Assembly (NCBI GenBank): GCA_035265935.1
Contig: DATFOC010000058.1
Span: 1 to 64,000, forward strand
Direction of reading: 5' to 3'
Source of the DNA: JACDAN01 sp035265935
GTDB taxonomy: Bacteria > Actinomycetota > Thermoleophilia > Gaiellales > Gaiellaceae
Length of the DNA stretch: 64,000 nt
Shown here: positions 25,402 through 34,736 of the stretch, in pieces
Layout: every line of letters starts with the position of its first letter
Position numbering within the stretch: position 1 is the first letter of the stretch
Translations under genes and position numbers: made by a program
The notes under the pieces: generated by a model
The model's database searches: none
What the model was told of the DNA's origin: nothing
Seen by the model: only the letters and a program-made list of their open reading frames with translations

Positions 25402-27212
25402 TTCACTGCAACCAGGTGGCGCTCGCCCGGTGCGGGGGGAGCCGGGGCAAGAGCGAGACCCAGGCGGTCCAGCGAAGCTCGTGCGGCGGTGAACACGTGC
25501 GCGGGGGGATGCCCGGAGCCACCCAGCACGAGGAAGCCGACAAGCGCGCTGTTCTCGCGCCGGAGCGGCAGCGCGAGCGACGATCCAGCCCGGCCGAGCT
25601 GGCTTCCGTCGTCTGCGATCAGCTCCGTGCCGGACTCGGCTTCACGCAGGAGCCAGCTCGTGAGCTCCGGCTCCGGGATCGCGCTCTCGCCGAGCTGCAA
25701 CTCGATCGACCCGTCCGTGCCGTTCTCCCGCCAGGCGACCAGGACCGCGTAGTCGAGCGGCCACGCGGCCGCGACCGCATCTGCGACACGGCCGAAGACC
25801 TGGGTGCGGTCTTCGGCGGAGACGGCATCGTCGATCGCCGCCGCCAGTCGATGCGCCCGCACGCGAGTCATCAGCCAGCGAAGGCCGCCCAGGACTCCGA
25901 CGGCGGCGCCCGCAGCAGCGAGCTCCGTGAGCCCGATTCCAAGGCCGACGAGGCCGAGCATCATGCCGGCGGCGACGATCAGCTCGGGACGGTGTCCGAG
26001 TTCGGCAACGCCGGGCCCGACCGGCGAGCGCTCCGACGAATCCCGGATCGCCGCCAGCTCGTCCTCTGCCAGAACGTCGTCCGGAGAGAGGCCCCGCTTG
26101 ACCGCCGCAAATGCTTTCGCGAGCTCGGGGTGGAACTGCGTGCCGGCGTTTCGCTCGATCTCGGCAAGTGCGTCCTCGTCCGAGAGGGCCGGGCGAAACG
26201 GGCGCTCGGAGGTCATCGCGTCGAACGCGTCGGCGAGGATCAAGAAATGAGCGGCGAGCGGGATGTCGCCTCCGTGGGCGCCGTAATAGCCGGACCCGTC
26301 CAGCCGCTCGCGGTGGTACTCCACCGCTTTCGCTTGCTGGGCCGCGAATCGGAACCGCTGGAGCAGGCGTGCCGACAGGCGAGGCGCGCGGCGCATCGCC
26401 TCCCAGTCGTGCGTGTTCAGCAAGCCCGACTTTCGGAGGGCGGCGGCGTCGACCGAAACCTTGCCGAGGTCATGGAGCCGGCCCGCCCACCAGAGGCGGC
26501 GCACGTCCCCGCGCGGAAGCCCGAGCCCCTCCGCCAGCTCGCGCACGCTCTCTGCGACACGCTGCGAATGACCATGCGTGGAGCTGTCGCGGTCGTCGAC
26601 GATGTTCGCGAACGTCTCGAGTGCCCCTGCGACCTCGCGGCGAAGGCCGATCAGGTGCCAGTGGAGCTGCTCGAGCAGGATCAGCGCGGGGACCAGGAGC
26701 GCCGCGTACCAGAGGTTCGATTCGGCCGCGATCGCGAGGGACGCGCCGAGCGAGACCTCGGCTCCCGCTGAGAGGAGATCGGTCTCGATCACCGTCGCTC
26801 GGGCTGCGACGCGGTTGACGAGCGTCTTCACGGCCGAAAAGGCCATCCCGAGGATCGCGAGCCCGAGCAGGTCGTCGGGGAGCACGATCGAGCCCGTGGA
26901 GGAGCCCGCGAGGATGTACGCGTAGCCGCCGGCGAACCCCGCGAGCCCCAGCGACAGGGCGCGGACGACGCTCTCGCGCCACGGATCGCCGGCGAGCCGT
27001 CTGACCGCGAGGCTCCCGGCTGGGCCAACGAGCAGTACGGGCCAGGGCCCGAGCACCAGAGCTCCCGCGGCGACGATCGGCGCGGTCACTGAGAAGCGGT
27101 CGGGGACGGCCTCGTCGGCGCCGAGATCGTCGTCTCGGCGATACAGCAGCTCGGCAGCGATCACCGCAGCCGCGAGCAGCGCAAGAGAGCCCACCGCAGG
27201 GACCACGAGCAT
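25398..27212 (-). CDS. Membrane HD-GYP domain protein with C-terminal GAF-like domain
   Basis: The 604-residue protein begins with about 190 residues of hydrophobic helices (five or six). An HD-GYP domain follows at about 200-365 with HSQRVAESVRELA, LHDLGKV (HD pair), HRERLDGSGYYG and LADAFDAMTSERPF. A second pair of membrane helices lies at about 385-445, and a GAF-like domain at about 460-595. HD-GYP enzymes hydrolyse cyclic di-GMP. The third residue of the GYP signature is Tyr rather than Pro, but the HD and DGSGY residues are kept, so activity is plausible. It probably senses a signal through the GAF or membrane part. It is convergent with dapA. Confidence 0.88.
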   Translation of the reverse strand: MLVVPAVGSLALLAAAVIAAELLYRRDDDLGADEAVPDRFSVTAPIVAAGALVLGPWPVLLVGPAGSLAVRRLAGDPWRESVVRALSLGLAGFAGGYAYILAGSSTGSIVLPDDLLGLAILGMAFSAVKTLVNRVAARATVIETDLLSAGAEVSLGASLAIAAESNLWYAALLVPALILLEQLHWHLIGLRREVAGALETFANIVDDRDSSTHGHSQRVAESVRELAEGLGLPRGDVRRLWWAGRLHDLGKVSVDAAALRKSGLLNTHDWEAMRRAPRLSARLLQRFRFAAQQAKAVEYHRERLDGSGYYGAHGGDIPLAAHFLILADAFDAMTSERPFRPALSDEDALAEIERNAGTQFHPELAKAFAAVKRGLSPDDVLAEDELAAIRDSSERSPVGPGVAELGHRPELIVAAGMMLGLVGLGIGLTELAAAGAAVGVLGGLRWLMTRVRAHRLAAAIDDAVSAEDRTQVFGRVADAVAAAWPLDYAVLVAWRENGTDGSIELQLGESAIPEPELTSWLLREAESGTELIADDGSQLGRAGSSLALPLRRENSALVGFLVLGGSGHPPAHVFTAARASLDRLGLALAPAPPAPGERHLVAVN

Positions 27213-27273
27213 ATGCCAGTGGATCGGCCTGCATCTCGCATCCCTTGAACGGGGGAGTGGCAGAAGCCGGCAG

Positions 27274-27279
27274 TAGAGT
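27274..27279 (+). promoter_or_regulatory. Candidate -10 for a leaderless RNase J transcript
   Basis: TAGAGT ends 7 nt before the GTG start at 27287 and no RBS is visible. Confidence 0.4.
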
Positions 27280-27286
27280 CCACCTC

Positions 27287-28945
27287 GTGAGTGCGGAGAC
27301 GCTTCGGATCATCCCGCTCGGCGGTGTCGGCGAGGTTGGCAAGAACCTGACCGTCTACGAGCTCGACGACGACATCGTCGTCGTCGACGCCGGGCTGGCG
27401 TTTCCCCGGGACGAGCACCTCGGCGTCGACCTGATCCTTCCTGACATGTCGTACCTCGCCGAGCGAAAGGATCGAGTCCGGGCCGTCGTCCTCACGCACT
27501 CGCACGAGGACCACGTCGGCGCGCTTCCGTACCTCCTCCGCGAGATTCCGGTTCCGGAGGTCTGGGGCACCCGGCTCACGCTCGGCCTGGCCCAGTCACG
27601 GCTGGACGAGCACGGGCTTCTGAACGCGGTCGAGTTGAAGGAGGCCAGGCCGGAGGAGGACCCCGTGCAGATCGGCGGCTTCCGGATCGGCTTCGTCCGC
27701 GTCGCGCATTCGATCCCCGACGCCGTCGCCGTCGTCCTGGAGACACTCGCCGGTCGCGTCCTGCACACCGGCGACTGGAAGCTCGACCATACGCCGGTGG
27801 ACGGCCTGCGCACCGATGTCGGCCGCCTCGCCGAGCTCGGCTCCCAGGGCATCGATCTCATGCTCGGCGACTCGACGAACGCCGAGCGTCCCGGCGTTAC
27901 GGGCTCCGAGCGGCTCGTCGGCGAGGCGTTCCAGCAGATCGTCCCGCGGCTCGAGGGCCGGGTCCTGATCGCGTGCTTCGCCTCGAACGTCCACCGGATG
28001 CAGCAGGCGATCGACGTCGCCGTCCAGGTCGGCCGCAAGGTCGCGGTCGTCGGGCGCTCGATGCGGAAGAACCTGAACATCTCGCGCAACCTCGGCTATG
28101 TCGACGTGCCGGAGGAGACGCTGATCCGGCCAAACGAGCTCGACCAGTACCGCCCGCATGAGGTGCTGATCCTCTGCACCGGCAGCCAGGGCGAGCCGAT
28201 GTCGGCGCTGACCCGGATCGCCTACAACGACCACCCGGCGGTGTTCGTGGAGCGCGGCGACACCGTGATCCTCTCCGCGCGGCCGGTTCCTGGGAACGAG
28301 CTGCGCGTCCACGACACGATCAACCAGCTGGCGAAGTCCGGCGCCGAGGTGCTTCACCAGGAGAACGCCCCGGTGCACGTGTCCGGCCACGGCCACGCCG
28401 AGGAACTGCGCACGATGCTCGGCCTCGTCCGGCCGAAGGCCGTGATGCCCGTGCACGGTGAGTTCCGGATGCTTGCCGCCCATGGACGGCTCGCGCAGGA
28501 GGGCGGCGTGCCGGCGTCGTCGATCGTCCTGACGGAGAACGGCACCGTGGTCGAGCTCTCGAAGGACGGGCCGAGAATCGTCGACCAGGTCGAGTCGGGT
28601 GTCACGTTCGTTGACGGGCTCGGCGTCGGAGACGTCAAGGATGTCGCTTTGCGCGACCGTCGGACGCTCTCGGAGGACGGCGTGCTGATCATCGTCGCGA
28701 CCATCGCCGGCTCGAACGGCGCGGCCGCCGCGATGCCGGAGCTGATCTCGAGGGGCCTCTCCGAGCCGGGCCCGCTGCTCGAGGAGATGCGCACGGAGGC
28801 GGACCGTGTCCTCCGAGACCTGCTGGGCCAGAACGTCCGCGAGATCAAGCTGCTGCAGGAGCACTTACACGACGCAGTTGGGCAGCTGATTTACGACAGA
28901 ACGGGGAGGCGGCCCATGATTCTCCCCGTCATAGTGGAGGTATGA
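27287..28945 (+). CDS. rnj: Ribonuclease J
   Basis: This metallo-beta-lactamase/beta-CASP ribonuclease has 5'-3' exo- and endonuclease activity. I choose GTG 27287, which leads straight into TLRIIPLGGVGEVGKNLTVYE, over an upstream ATG-like extension. The metal motif THSHEDHVGALPYLL is at about residues 70-84, with LHTGDWKLDHTP and DSTNAERPG for the further ligands. The beta-CASP part shows ASNVHRMQQ and GSQGEPMSALTR, and the C-terminal PVHGEFRMLAAH histidine motif is present. Length (552) is normal. dapA next to RNase J with ftsK nearby is the standard actinobacterial arrangement. Confidence 0.96.
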   Translation: MSAETLRIIPLGGVGEVGKNLTVYELDDDIVVVDAGLAFPRDEHLGVDLILPDMSYLAERKDRVRAVVLTHSHEDHVGALPYLLREIPVPEVWGTRLTLGLAQSRLDEHGLLNAVELKEARPEEDPVQIGGFRIGFVRVAHSIPDAVAVVLETLAGRVLHTGDWKLDHTPVDGLRTDVGRLAELGSQGIDLMLGDSTNAERPGVTGSERLVGEAFQQIVPRLEGRVLIACFASNVHRMQQAIDVAVQVGRKVAVVGRSMRKNLNISRNLGYVDVPEETLIRPNELDQYRPHEVLILCTGSQGEPMSALTRIAYNDHPAVFVERGDTVILSARPVPGNELRVHDTINQLAKSGAEVLHQENAPVHVSGHGHAEELRTMLGLVRPKAVMPVHGEFRMLAAHGRLAQEGGVPASSIVLTENGTVVELSKDGPRIVDQVESGVTFVDGLGVGDVKDVALRDRRTLSEDGVLIIVATIAGSNGAAAAMPELISRGLSEPGPLLEEMRTEADRVLRDLLGQNVREIKLLQEHLHDAVGQLIYDRTGRRPMILPVIVEV

Positions 28946-29502
28946 GCACTCTCCGGATCGATCCGACGCCCGGCTGGGCCGAGGCGCTCGTCGACCGCGC
29001 GGCCGAGGAGGCGACAGCACGGAACCTGATCGGCCAGCTCGTTGCCTGCGAGGTGGCGGCGCTCGCGTTCTGCCGGCTCCTGGAGCGCTGGGCGAGGGGA
29101 GAGGCCGAGCCGGCAACCGCCGGAAGGCGGCAGGCTGCGCTTAGGCGCGCTGCCGAGCGGGTGGAGACGGCGCTCGTCGGCCTCGAGCGGCCGCTCGGTC
29201 GCTACCTCCTCGAGCTCGAGCCGGATCAGGCGGAGGGTCGCTCGTGGTACGGCGAGCCGGGCCCCGCCGAGCTGATGGACTGGGGGCCGGTGCTGGGACG
29301 GGCCGGCGTGTGCGTCGCTTCGCACCGTGTGGCCCAGGTCTACCTCGAGCTCGCCGTGCTCGTCCGTGCGCTCGAGGGGCTGACGACGGCGGTGCGGATG
29401 GATTCGGCGCCGGATCGCTCGTCGCTCTGGGCCGGACTCTTCGACCTGCGCGAGAACCTGCTCGGCGGGACGCTGGAAGACCTGCGCGCGCTTGCCGCCT
29501 AG
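28942..29502 (+). CDS. Helical protein of unknown function
   Basis: This 186-residue protein starts ATGAGC overlapping the RNase J stop by 4 nt, so the two are translationally coupled. It is predicted almost entirely helical (Ala/Leu/Arg/Glu-rich) with no signal peptide, membrane segment or recognisable motif. Regular segments such as LVACEVAALAFCRLLERWA and LERPLGRYLLELEPD suggest a helical bundle. Coupling to RNase J hints at a role in RNA metabolism, but this is inference only. Confidence 0.7.
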   Translation: MSTLRIDPTPGWAEALVDRAAEEATARNLIGQLVACEVAALAFCRLLERWARGEAEPATAGRRQAALRRAAERVETALVGLERPLGRYLLELEPDQAEGRSWYGEPGPAELMDWGPVLGRAGVCVASHRVAQVYLELAVLVRALEGLTTAVRMDSAPDRSSLWAGLFDLRENLLGGTLEDLRALAA

Positions 29503-30298
29503 ACCGAGGCTGACCGTCGTCGGGTCGATCAACCTCGATCTCGTCGCGAGCGCCGAGCGCCTTCCGCGTCCCGGCGAGACGATCACCGGCGCGACGTTCG
29601 CGCGATACCCAGGCGGTAAGGGAGCGAACCAGGCCGTTGCTGCGGCGAGACTGGGCGCCGAGGTGCGGATGATCGGAAGAGTGGGGGAGGATCCGGCCGC
29701 GGAGGAGGCGACGGCCGGGCTGCGCGAGGCCGAGGTCGACCTCGAGTTGCAGGCGAGCGCCGATCCAACGGGGGTGGCACTGATCACGGTCGACGCGGGA
29801 GGCGAGACGACCATCGTGGTCGCTTCCGGCGCGAACACGAGCCTCGCCGAACGGCAGGTGGGCGGCGCCGTGCTGTGCCAGCTCGAGATCCCCGACGAGC
29901 CCATCGTGGCGGCAGCGCGTGGAGCATCGTTCTTCTGCCTCAACGCGGCGCCGGCGAGGCCCATCGACATCGAGCCCGACCTGCTTGTCGTGAACCGCTA
30001 CGAGCATGAGGTGAACACCCGCGGGAAGCTCGTCGCACTCACGCTCGGAGCGGAGGGCGCCGTCTTGCTGGAGAACGGCGAGGAAGTCGCGCGGGCAGAG
30101 CCACCAAAGGTGGAAGCAGTCGACGGAACCGCGGCTGGCGACGCCTTCACCGCCTGCCTTGTCGTCTCGCACCTCGAGGCCCGCGACTGGGACGAGTCGT
30201 TGCGCCGCGCATGCGCGGCCGGGGCGATAGCGGCGTCCCGGCCCGGCGCCCAGCCCTCGCTTCCGACCGCCGACGAGGTGGACGAGATCCTTGGCTGA
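29492..30298 (+). CDS. rbsK: Ribokinase-like PfkB family sugar kinase
   Basis: This 268-residue PfkB kinase likely phosphorylates ribose. Signature 1 is YPGGKGANQAVAAARLGA (about residues 38-56), with the substrate loop GSINLDLV at the start. Signature 2 is DGTAAGDAFTA, containing the catalytic Asp, near residue 213. It starts at TTG 29492, overlapping the previous gene by 11 nt. It is slightly shorter than E. coli RbsK (309). The following nucleoside hydrolase releases ribose, so the pair forms a nucleoside-ribose salvage step. Confidence 0.9.
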   Translation: MPPRPRLTVVGSINLDLVASAERLPRPGETITGATFARYPGGKGANQAVAAARLGAEVRMIGRVGEDPAAEEATAGLREAEVDLELQASADPTGVALITVDAGGETTIVVASGANTSLAERQVGGAVLCQLEIPDEPIVAAARGASFFCLNAAPARPIDIEPDLLVVNRYEHEVNTRGKLVALTLGAEGAVLLENGEEVARAEPPKVEAVDGTAAGDAFTACLVVSHLEARDWDESLRRACAAGAIAASRPGAQPSLPTADEVDEILG

Positions 30299-31202
30299 AC
30301 CGATTATCCTCGACTGCGACCCCGGCCACGACGATGCGATCGCGCTCCTCCTGGCGCTCGCGAGCCCCGAGATCGAGCTTCTCGGCGTGACGACGGTCGC
30401 GGGCAACCAGACGCTCGAGAAGACGACGGCGAACGCGATCCGCATCCTCGAGTTCTCGGGCCGCACCGACGTCTCGGTCGCGGCTGGCGCCGACCGGCCC
30501 ATCGTCCGCGAGCCCTACGTCGCCAAGTACGTCCACGGTGAGACCGGCCTCGACGGGCCCGACCTGCCGCCGGCGCAGGGCTCGCCGCTGGACGAGCACG
30601 CAGTGGACTTTCTCGGCCGCCACGCCGACGGCGCCACCGTCGTTGCGGTCGGCCCCCTGACGAACGTGGCGCTGATGCTCTCGCGTTACCCCGGCGTGCG
30701 TCCTGCCCGGATCGTGCTGATGGGCGGCTCGATCGGGCTCGGAAACGTCACGCCTGCGGCGGAGTTCAACATCTGGGCCGATCCAGAGGCGGCGGCCCGG
30801 GTCTTCGAGAGCGGGCTCGACGTCACCATGATCGGCCTCGACGTCACCCACCAGGCGCTGATGACGAAGGCAGACGCCGATCGACTCCGCGCGACGGGAC
30901 GCACCGGCGCGCTCGTCGCAGAGCTCTGGGAGTTCTACAACCGCTTCCACTCCCAGACGTACGGGTTCGACGGCTCGCCGATCCACGACGCCGTAGCGCT
31001 CGCGCACGTCTTCCGTCCCGATCTCGTCCAGACGGAATACCGCCATGTCGAGATCGACTGCGCGTCTGAGCTCTGCCGCGGAAGGACCGTGGTCGACCTG
31101 TGGCGTCGCATCGAGAACGAGCCGAATACCCATGTGGGCGTGGGGATCGACGGCCGGGCGTTCATCAAGCTCCTGCACGACCGCATCGCAAGCCTTGGGT
31201 GA
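30291..31202 (+). CDS. Nucleoside hydrolase (inosine/uridine-preferring family)
   Basis: It hydrolyses the N-glycosidic bond of ribonucleosides. The 303-residue protein has the calcium-binding N-terminal signature ILDCDPGHDDAIALLLALA, the GPLTNVALML segment and the C-terminal SPIHDAVALAHVF with the fourth aspartate. FNIWADPEAA also fits the family. It starts at TTG 30291, overlapping the ribokinase gene. Together with the BMP-type nucleoside transporter 2.4 kb downstream it suggests use of imported nucleosides. Whether it prefers purines or pyrimidines is not clear. Confidence 0.94.
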   Translation: MAEPIILDCDPGHDDAIALLLALASPEIELLGVTTVAGNQTLEKTTANAIRILEFSGRTDVSVAAGADRPIVREPYVAKYVHGETGLDGPDLPPAQGSPLDEHAVDFLGRHADGATVVAVGPLTNVALMLSRYPGVRPARIVLMGGSIGLGNVTPAAEFNIWADPEAAARVFESGLDVTMIGLDVTHQALMTKADADRLRATGRTGALVAELWEFYNRFHSQTYGFDGSPIHDAVALAHVFRPDLVQTEYRHVEIDCASELCRGRTVVDLWRRIENEPNTHVGVGIDGRAFIKLLHDRIASLG

Positions 31203-31336
31203 GGAACCTGCGCCGCTACCTTTCGATGTGCGTGGGCCATTTCGATGGCCTACCCCGGCAAGACCTGGCTGCGAGTGCGCTGAGCTTCGCCTGACGAAGT
31301 AGAGGGGACGCCCCCGCCGCGTCGAAGCAGGCGCGC

Positions 31337-33517
31337 ATGGCGAAACGCCGCAAGAAGCGCACCCTCAAGCCGCGCGTGCCCTCGCGCGTGAAACGCCGCA
31401 AGCGTGCGGCAAAGGAGCGCAGCCACCACCATCCCGAGCTGATCGGCCTCGGCCTCGCCGCGATCGGGCTGTTCCTCTCGACGCTCGTCTACCTGGGGTG
31501 GGAGGGAGGCACGGCGGGTGGCCGGATCGTGGACGGCCTGTGGGCGCTCGTCGGCGACGCCGGCTACCTGCTCCCGGCGGCGCTCGTCGTCATCGGCTCC
31601 CTGATGCTCGGCCGCAGCCGCCTGGTTCAGGTTCACCCGTTCCGCTGGGGCCTCGCCTCGATGGCGCTCGGCGTGTTCCTTCTGCTCTCGGATTCGGGAG
31701 GCTACGTCGGCACCGCGCTCGACGAGGTGGTCGGGACGCTCATTGGCCGCACCGGCACCCTGATCGCCGGCACTGCCTTCGCGATCGCCGGGGTCCTGCT
31801 CCTGTCAGGTGCATCGGTCGGCGCGCTCGTCCAGCGCTCCCACGGCGCGGTCCGCCGCGCCCACACCGCCGCCAGGCGCCGTGTCGACCGGCGCTCGGTG
31901 CTCGACGACCGGACGCTCGCACCCACGATCCCGCTCAGGCCGAGAGACGACCATCCGCCCGTGGACGCGGTCTCGGACTTCCCCGACGTCGTTGGCCAGT
32001 CGGAGCCCCCGCCGCTCCTCCACTCGATGGACGAGCCGACCGAGACGAGCGAGCAGCAGATCCTCTTCGAGCCGCCCACACCGGCGAAGGTGGACTACGT
32101 CCTGCCCGAGCCGTCGCTCCTGAAGCGCGGACCGGTCCAGCCCGCCGGCAAGAGCGACAACGGCAAGGTGGCTGAGTCTCTGACCCGGGCGCTGGCCGAT
32201 TTCGGCGTCGATGCGCGCGTCGTCGGCGAGATCACAGGCCCGCGCGTCACTCGCTACGAGCTCCAGCTTGCGGCGGGGACGAAGATGTCAAAGATCTCGG
32301 CGCTCAAGGACGACCTCTCGTACGCGTTGGCGACGACAGAGATCCGCATCCTGGCGCCGATTCCGGGCAAGCAAGCCGTCGGAGTCGAGGTCCCGAACCT
32401 GTCGCCGAACCTCGTCACGCTCGGCGACGTCTTTGACCAGCTTCCGGCGACTGCGAGCCCGCTCTCCGTCTGGCTCGGCAAGGACATCTCCGGCAACGCC
32501 GTCTGGACCGACCTCGCGCGGATGCCGCACCTGTTGATCGCGGGAACCACGGGCGCCGGCAAGTCGGGCTGCATCAACACGATCCTCACCTCGGTGCTGC
32601 TTCGGGCGACCCCCGACGACGCGCGCTTGATCCTCATCGACCCCAAGCGGATCGAGCTGTCCCTCTACGAATCCATCCCGCACCTCTTGACGCCGGTCGT
32701 CTCCAGCCCGAAGGAAGCCTCGATCGTCCTCACCAACGTCCTCGCCGAGATGGAGCGCCGCTACGAGCGCCTCGCGACGGTTCGCGCGCGCAACCTGCCG
32801 GAGGCGAACCGCGCCTTCCGTCAGCGTGGGGAGGAGACGCTGCCCTACCTGCTCGTCGTCATCGACGAGCTCGCCGACCTGATGATGATCTCGCCGCAGC
32901 AGGTCGAGGATGCCGTGATCCGGCTCGCGCAGAAGTCGCGTGCCGTCGGTATCCACCTCGTGCTCGCGACTCAGCGCCCGTCCGTGGACGTCATCACGGG
33001 GATGATCAAGGCGAACGTCCCGTCCCGGATCGCGTTCGCCGTCTCCAGCCAGACCGACTCGCGTGTCATCCTCGACCAAGCCGGCGCCGAGAGCCTTCTC
33101 GGTCAGGGAGACATGCTCTTCAAGCCGCTCGGCACCTCACGCCTTCAGCGTGTGCAGGGCGCCTACGTGACCGAGGAGGAGATCGCGCTCCTCGTCGAGC
33201 AGTGCCGCTCCCAGCGCGGCCAGGAGCTGGACGAGTCTCTGCTTGAGGCGCCGGAGGCGCCGCCCGAAGAGCTCGGCGACGGCGACGAGGACTTCGACCC
33301 CGACCAGGACCCGCTCCTCGACCGGGCGATCGACATCGTCGTGCAGACACAAACCGCGTCGGTATCCCTTCTCCAGCGCCGGCTCCGAGTCGGCTACACG
33401 CGGGCCGGGCGCCTGATCGACATGCTCGAGCGCCGCGGGATCATCTCCGGCTACGAGGGCTCGAAGCCGAGACGCGTGCTAGTCGAGGAAGGTGCGCTCG
33501 AGCGTGTCCATTCCTGA
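31337..33517 (+). CDS. ftsK: DNA translocase FtsK/SpoIIIE
   Basis: This 726-residue protein anchors at the septum and pumps chromosomal DNA during division. A very basic N-terminus (AKRRKKRTLKPRVPSRVKRR) precedes four membrane segments (about 35-160) and a linker. The alpha/beta motor domain has Walker A GTTGAGKSGC (about 400-410) and Walker B LLVVIDELADLMM (about 500). ATQRPSVDVITGMIKANVPSR is the typical FtsK stretch. The C-terminal gamma winged helix (about 655-720, SVSLLQRRLRVGYTRAGRLIDMLE) reads KOPS-like sequences. The linker is short relative to E. coli FtsK. Confidence 0.96.
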   Translation: MAKRRKKRTLKPRVPSRVKRRKRAAKERSHHHPELIGLGLAAIGLFLSTLVYLGWEGGTAGGRIVDGLWALVGDAGYLLPAALVVIGSLMLGRSRLVQVHPFRWGLASMALGVFLLLSDSGGYVGTALDEVVGTLIGRTGTLIAGTAFAIAGVLLLSGASVGALVQRSHGAVRRAHTAARRRVDRRSVLDDRTLAPTIPLRPRDDHPPVDAVSDFPDVVGQSEPPPLLHSMDEPTETSEQQILFEPPTPAKVDYVLPEPSLLKRGPVQPAGKSDNGKVAESLTRALADFGVDARVVGEITGPRVTRYELQLAAGTKMSKISALKDDLSYALATTEIRILAPIPGKQAVGVEVPNLSPNLVTLGDVFDQLPATASPLSVWLGKDISGNAVWTDLARMPHLLIAGTTGAGKSGCINTILTSVLLRATPDDARLILIDPKRIELSLYESIPHLLTPVVSSPKEASIVLTNVLAEMERRYERLATVRARNLPEANRAFRQRGEETLPYLLVVIDELADLMMISPQQVEDAVIRLAQKSRAVGIHLVLATQRPSVDVITGMIKANVPSRIAFAVSSQTDSRVILDQAGAESLLGQGDMLFKPLGTSRLQRVQGAYVTEEEIALLVEQCRSQRGQELDESLLEAPEAPPEELGDGDEDFDPDQDPLLDRAIDIVVQTQTASVSLLQRRLRVGYTRAGRLIDMLERRGIISGYEGSKPRRVLVEEGALERVHS

Positions 33518-33616
33518 CAAAATGCTCATCGAGCTGCACTAACCTCCCTTTAACATCGACGTCCAACTCAAAGGCAGGCAGGGGTCTGTCTTTGAATCTG
33601 CACTAGGGGAGGTTTC

Positions 33617-34639
33617 ATGAGAGCACGAAGGCTCATCCCGCTCGCGATCGTCGCCGTAGTTGCGATTGCTGTCGCAGCAATGGCGGGGCTCGCATCCAGC
33701 GGGTCGAGCGACGCTGCGGCCAAGGTCTACAAGGCCGGATTGGTCAGCGACGTCGGACGGTTCAACGACCGGTCGTTCAACCAGTCGGCCCTCGACGGTC
33801 TCCGCCGCGCGCAGCGCGAGCTGGGGATCCAGGGCCGCGCAGTCGAGTCGCGCCAGACGAGCGACTACATTCCGAATCTCTCGTCGCTCGCGCGCGAGCG
33901 CTACGACGTCACGATCTCGGTCGGCTTCCTGCTGGCCGATGCGACGAACACGGTCGCGAACAGCTTCAGGAACTCGAAGTTCGCGATCATCGACTACTCG
34001 GTGAACGCGCCGCCGTTCACGAAGAACAAGAACGTGCGGGGCCTGACGTTCGCGACCAACGAGAACAGCTACATGATCGGCTGTCTCTCGGCGCTCATGG
34101 CGAACCAGCGTGGGCGCAAGGTGATCAGCGCGGTCGGCGGCATCAAGCTGCCGACGGTGGACATCTTCATCGCCGGTTACCGGGCCGGTGCCCGCCGGTG
34201 TGTCCCTGGGACGCGGGTCCTGATCGGCTACTCGCAGGACTTCGTCGCGCAGGACAAGTGCAAGGAGATCGCGCTCAACCAGATCGCCCAGGGCTCGAGG
34301 GTGGTCTTCCAGGTCGCCGGCGGCTGCGGTCTCGGCGCGCTCGACGCGGCGAAGGAGCGTGGCGTCTGGGGTCTCGGTGTGGACAAGGACCAGAAGAACC
34401 TGGGCCGCCACATCCTGACGAGCGCCGTCAAGCGCGTGGACCGGTCGGTCTTCCTGACGGCGAAGTCCGTCAAGGAAGGAACGTTCAAGGGCGGCGTCGA
34501 CGCCGTCTTCAACCTGAAGAACGGCGGCGTCGCCGTGGGCCGTATCGATGCACGGGTCCCGAAGAGGTTCATCCGCCGGATGAACGCCCTCAAGCCCCTG
34601 ATCATCAGCGGCAAGATCAAGCCTCCGAAGAAGCTCTAG
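33617..34639 (+). CDS. BMP-family substrate-binding protein, copy 1 (no lipobox)
   Basis: This 340-residue periplasmic-binding-type protein belongs to the BmpA/PnrA/Med nucleoside-binding family. The start is ATG 33617 behind GGGGAGG. It has an N-terminal signal peptide or anchor (LIPLAIVAVVAIAVAAMAGLASSG) but no lipobox cysteine. Family motifs are GLVSDVGRFNDRSFNQSA, QTSDYIPNL and NENSYMIGCLSALMA. It is closely similar to the next gene, with long identical DNA stretches, so the two are tandem duplicates. It would capture nucleosides for the ABC transporter encoded downstream. Lack of a lipid anchor leaves it secreted or held by an uncleaved signal helix. Confidence 0.92.
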   Translation: MRARRLIPLAIVAVVAIAVAAMAGLASSGSSDAAAKVYKAGLVSDVGRFNDRSFNQSALDGLRRAQRELGIQGRAVESRQTSDYIPNLSSLARERYDVTISVGFLLADATNTVANSFRNSKFAIIDYSVNAPPFTKNKNVRGLTFATNENSYMIGCLSALMANQRGRKVISAVGGIKLPTVDIFIAGYRAGARRCVPGTRVLIGYSQDFVAQDKCKEIALNQIAQGSRVVFQVAGGCGLGALDAAKERGVWGLGVDKDQKNLGRHILTSAVKRVDRSVFLTAKSVKEGTFKGGVDAVFNLKNGGVAVGRIDARVPKRFIRRMNALKPLIISGKIKPPKKL

Positions 34640-34656
34640 GCAGATCGCAAAGACAC

Positions 34657-34686
34657 CGAAGGGCGGGCCGGTGGGCCCGCCCTTCG
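34657..34686 (+). terminator. Strong hairpin between the two BMP genes
   Basis: Thirteen perfect pairs join 34657-34669 (CGAAGGGCGGGCC) and 34674-34686 around GGTG. There is no T-run, so it may act as a partial terminator or an RNA stabiliser that sets copy 1 apart from the rest of the operon. TAGCAT at 34702-34707 could be a -10 for copy 2. Confidence 0.6.
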
Positions 34687-34736
34687 TGTGGTCCGCCCCG
34701 ATAGCATCGGCCTCCCGAACGACAAAGGGGGGTACG

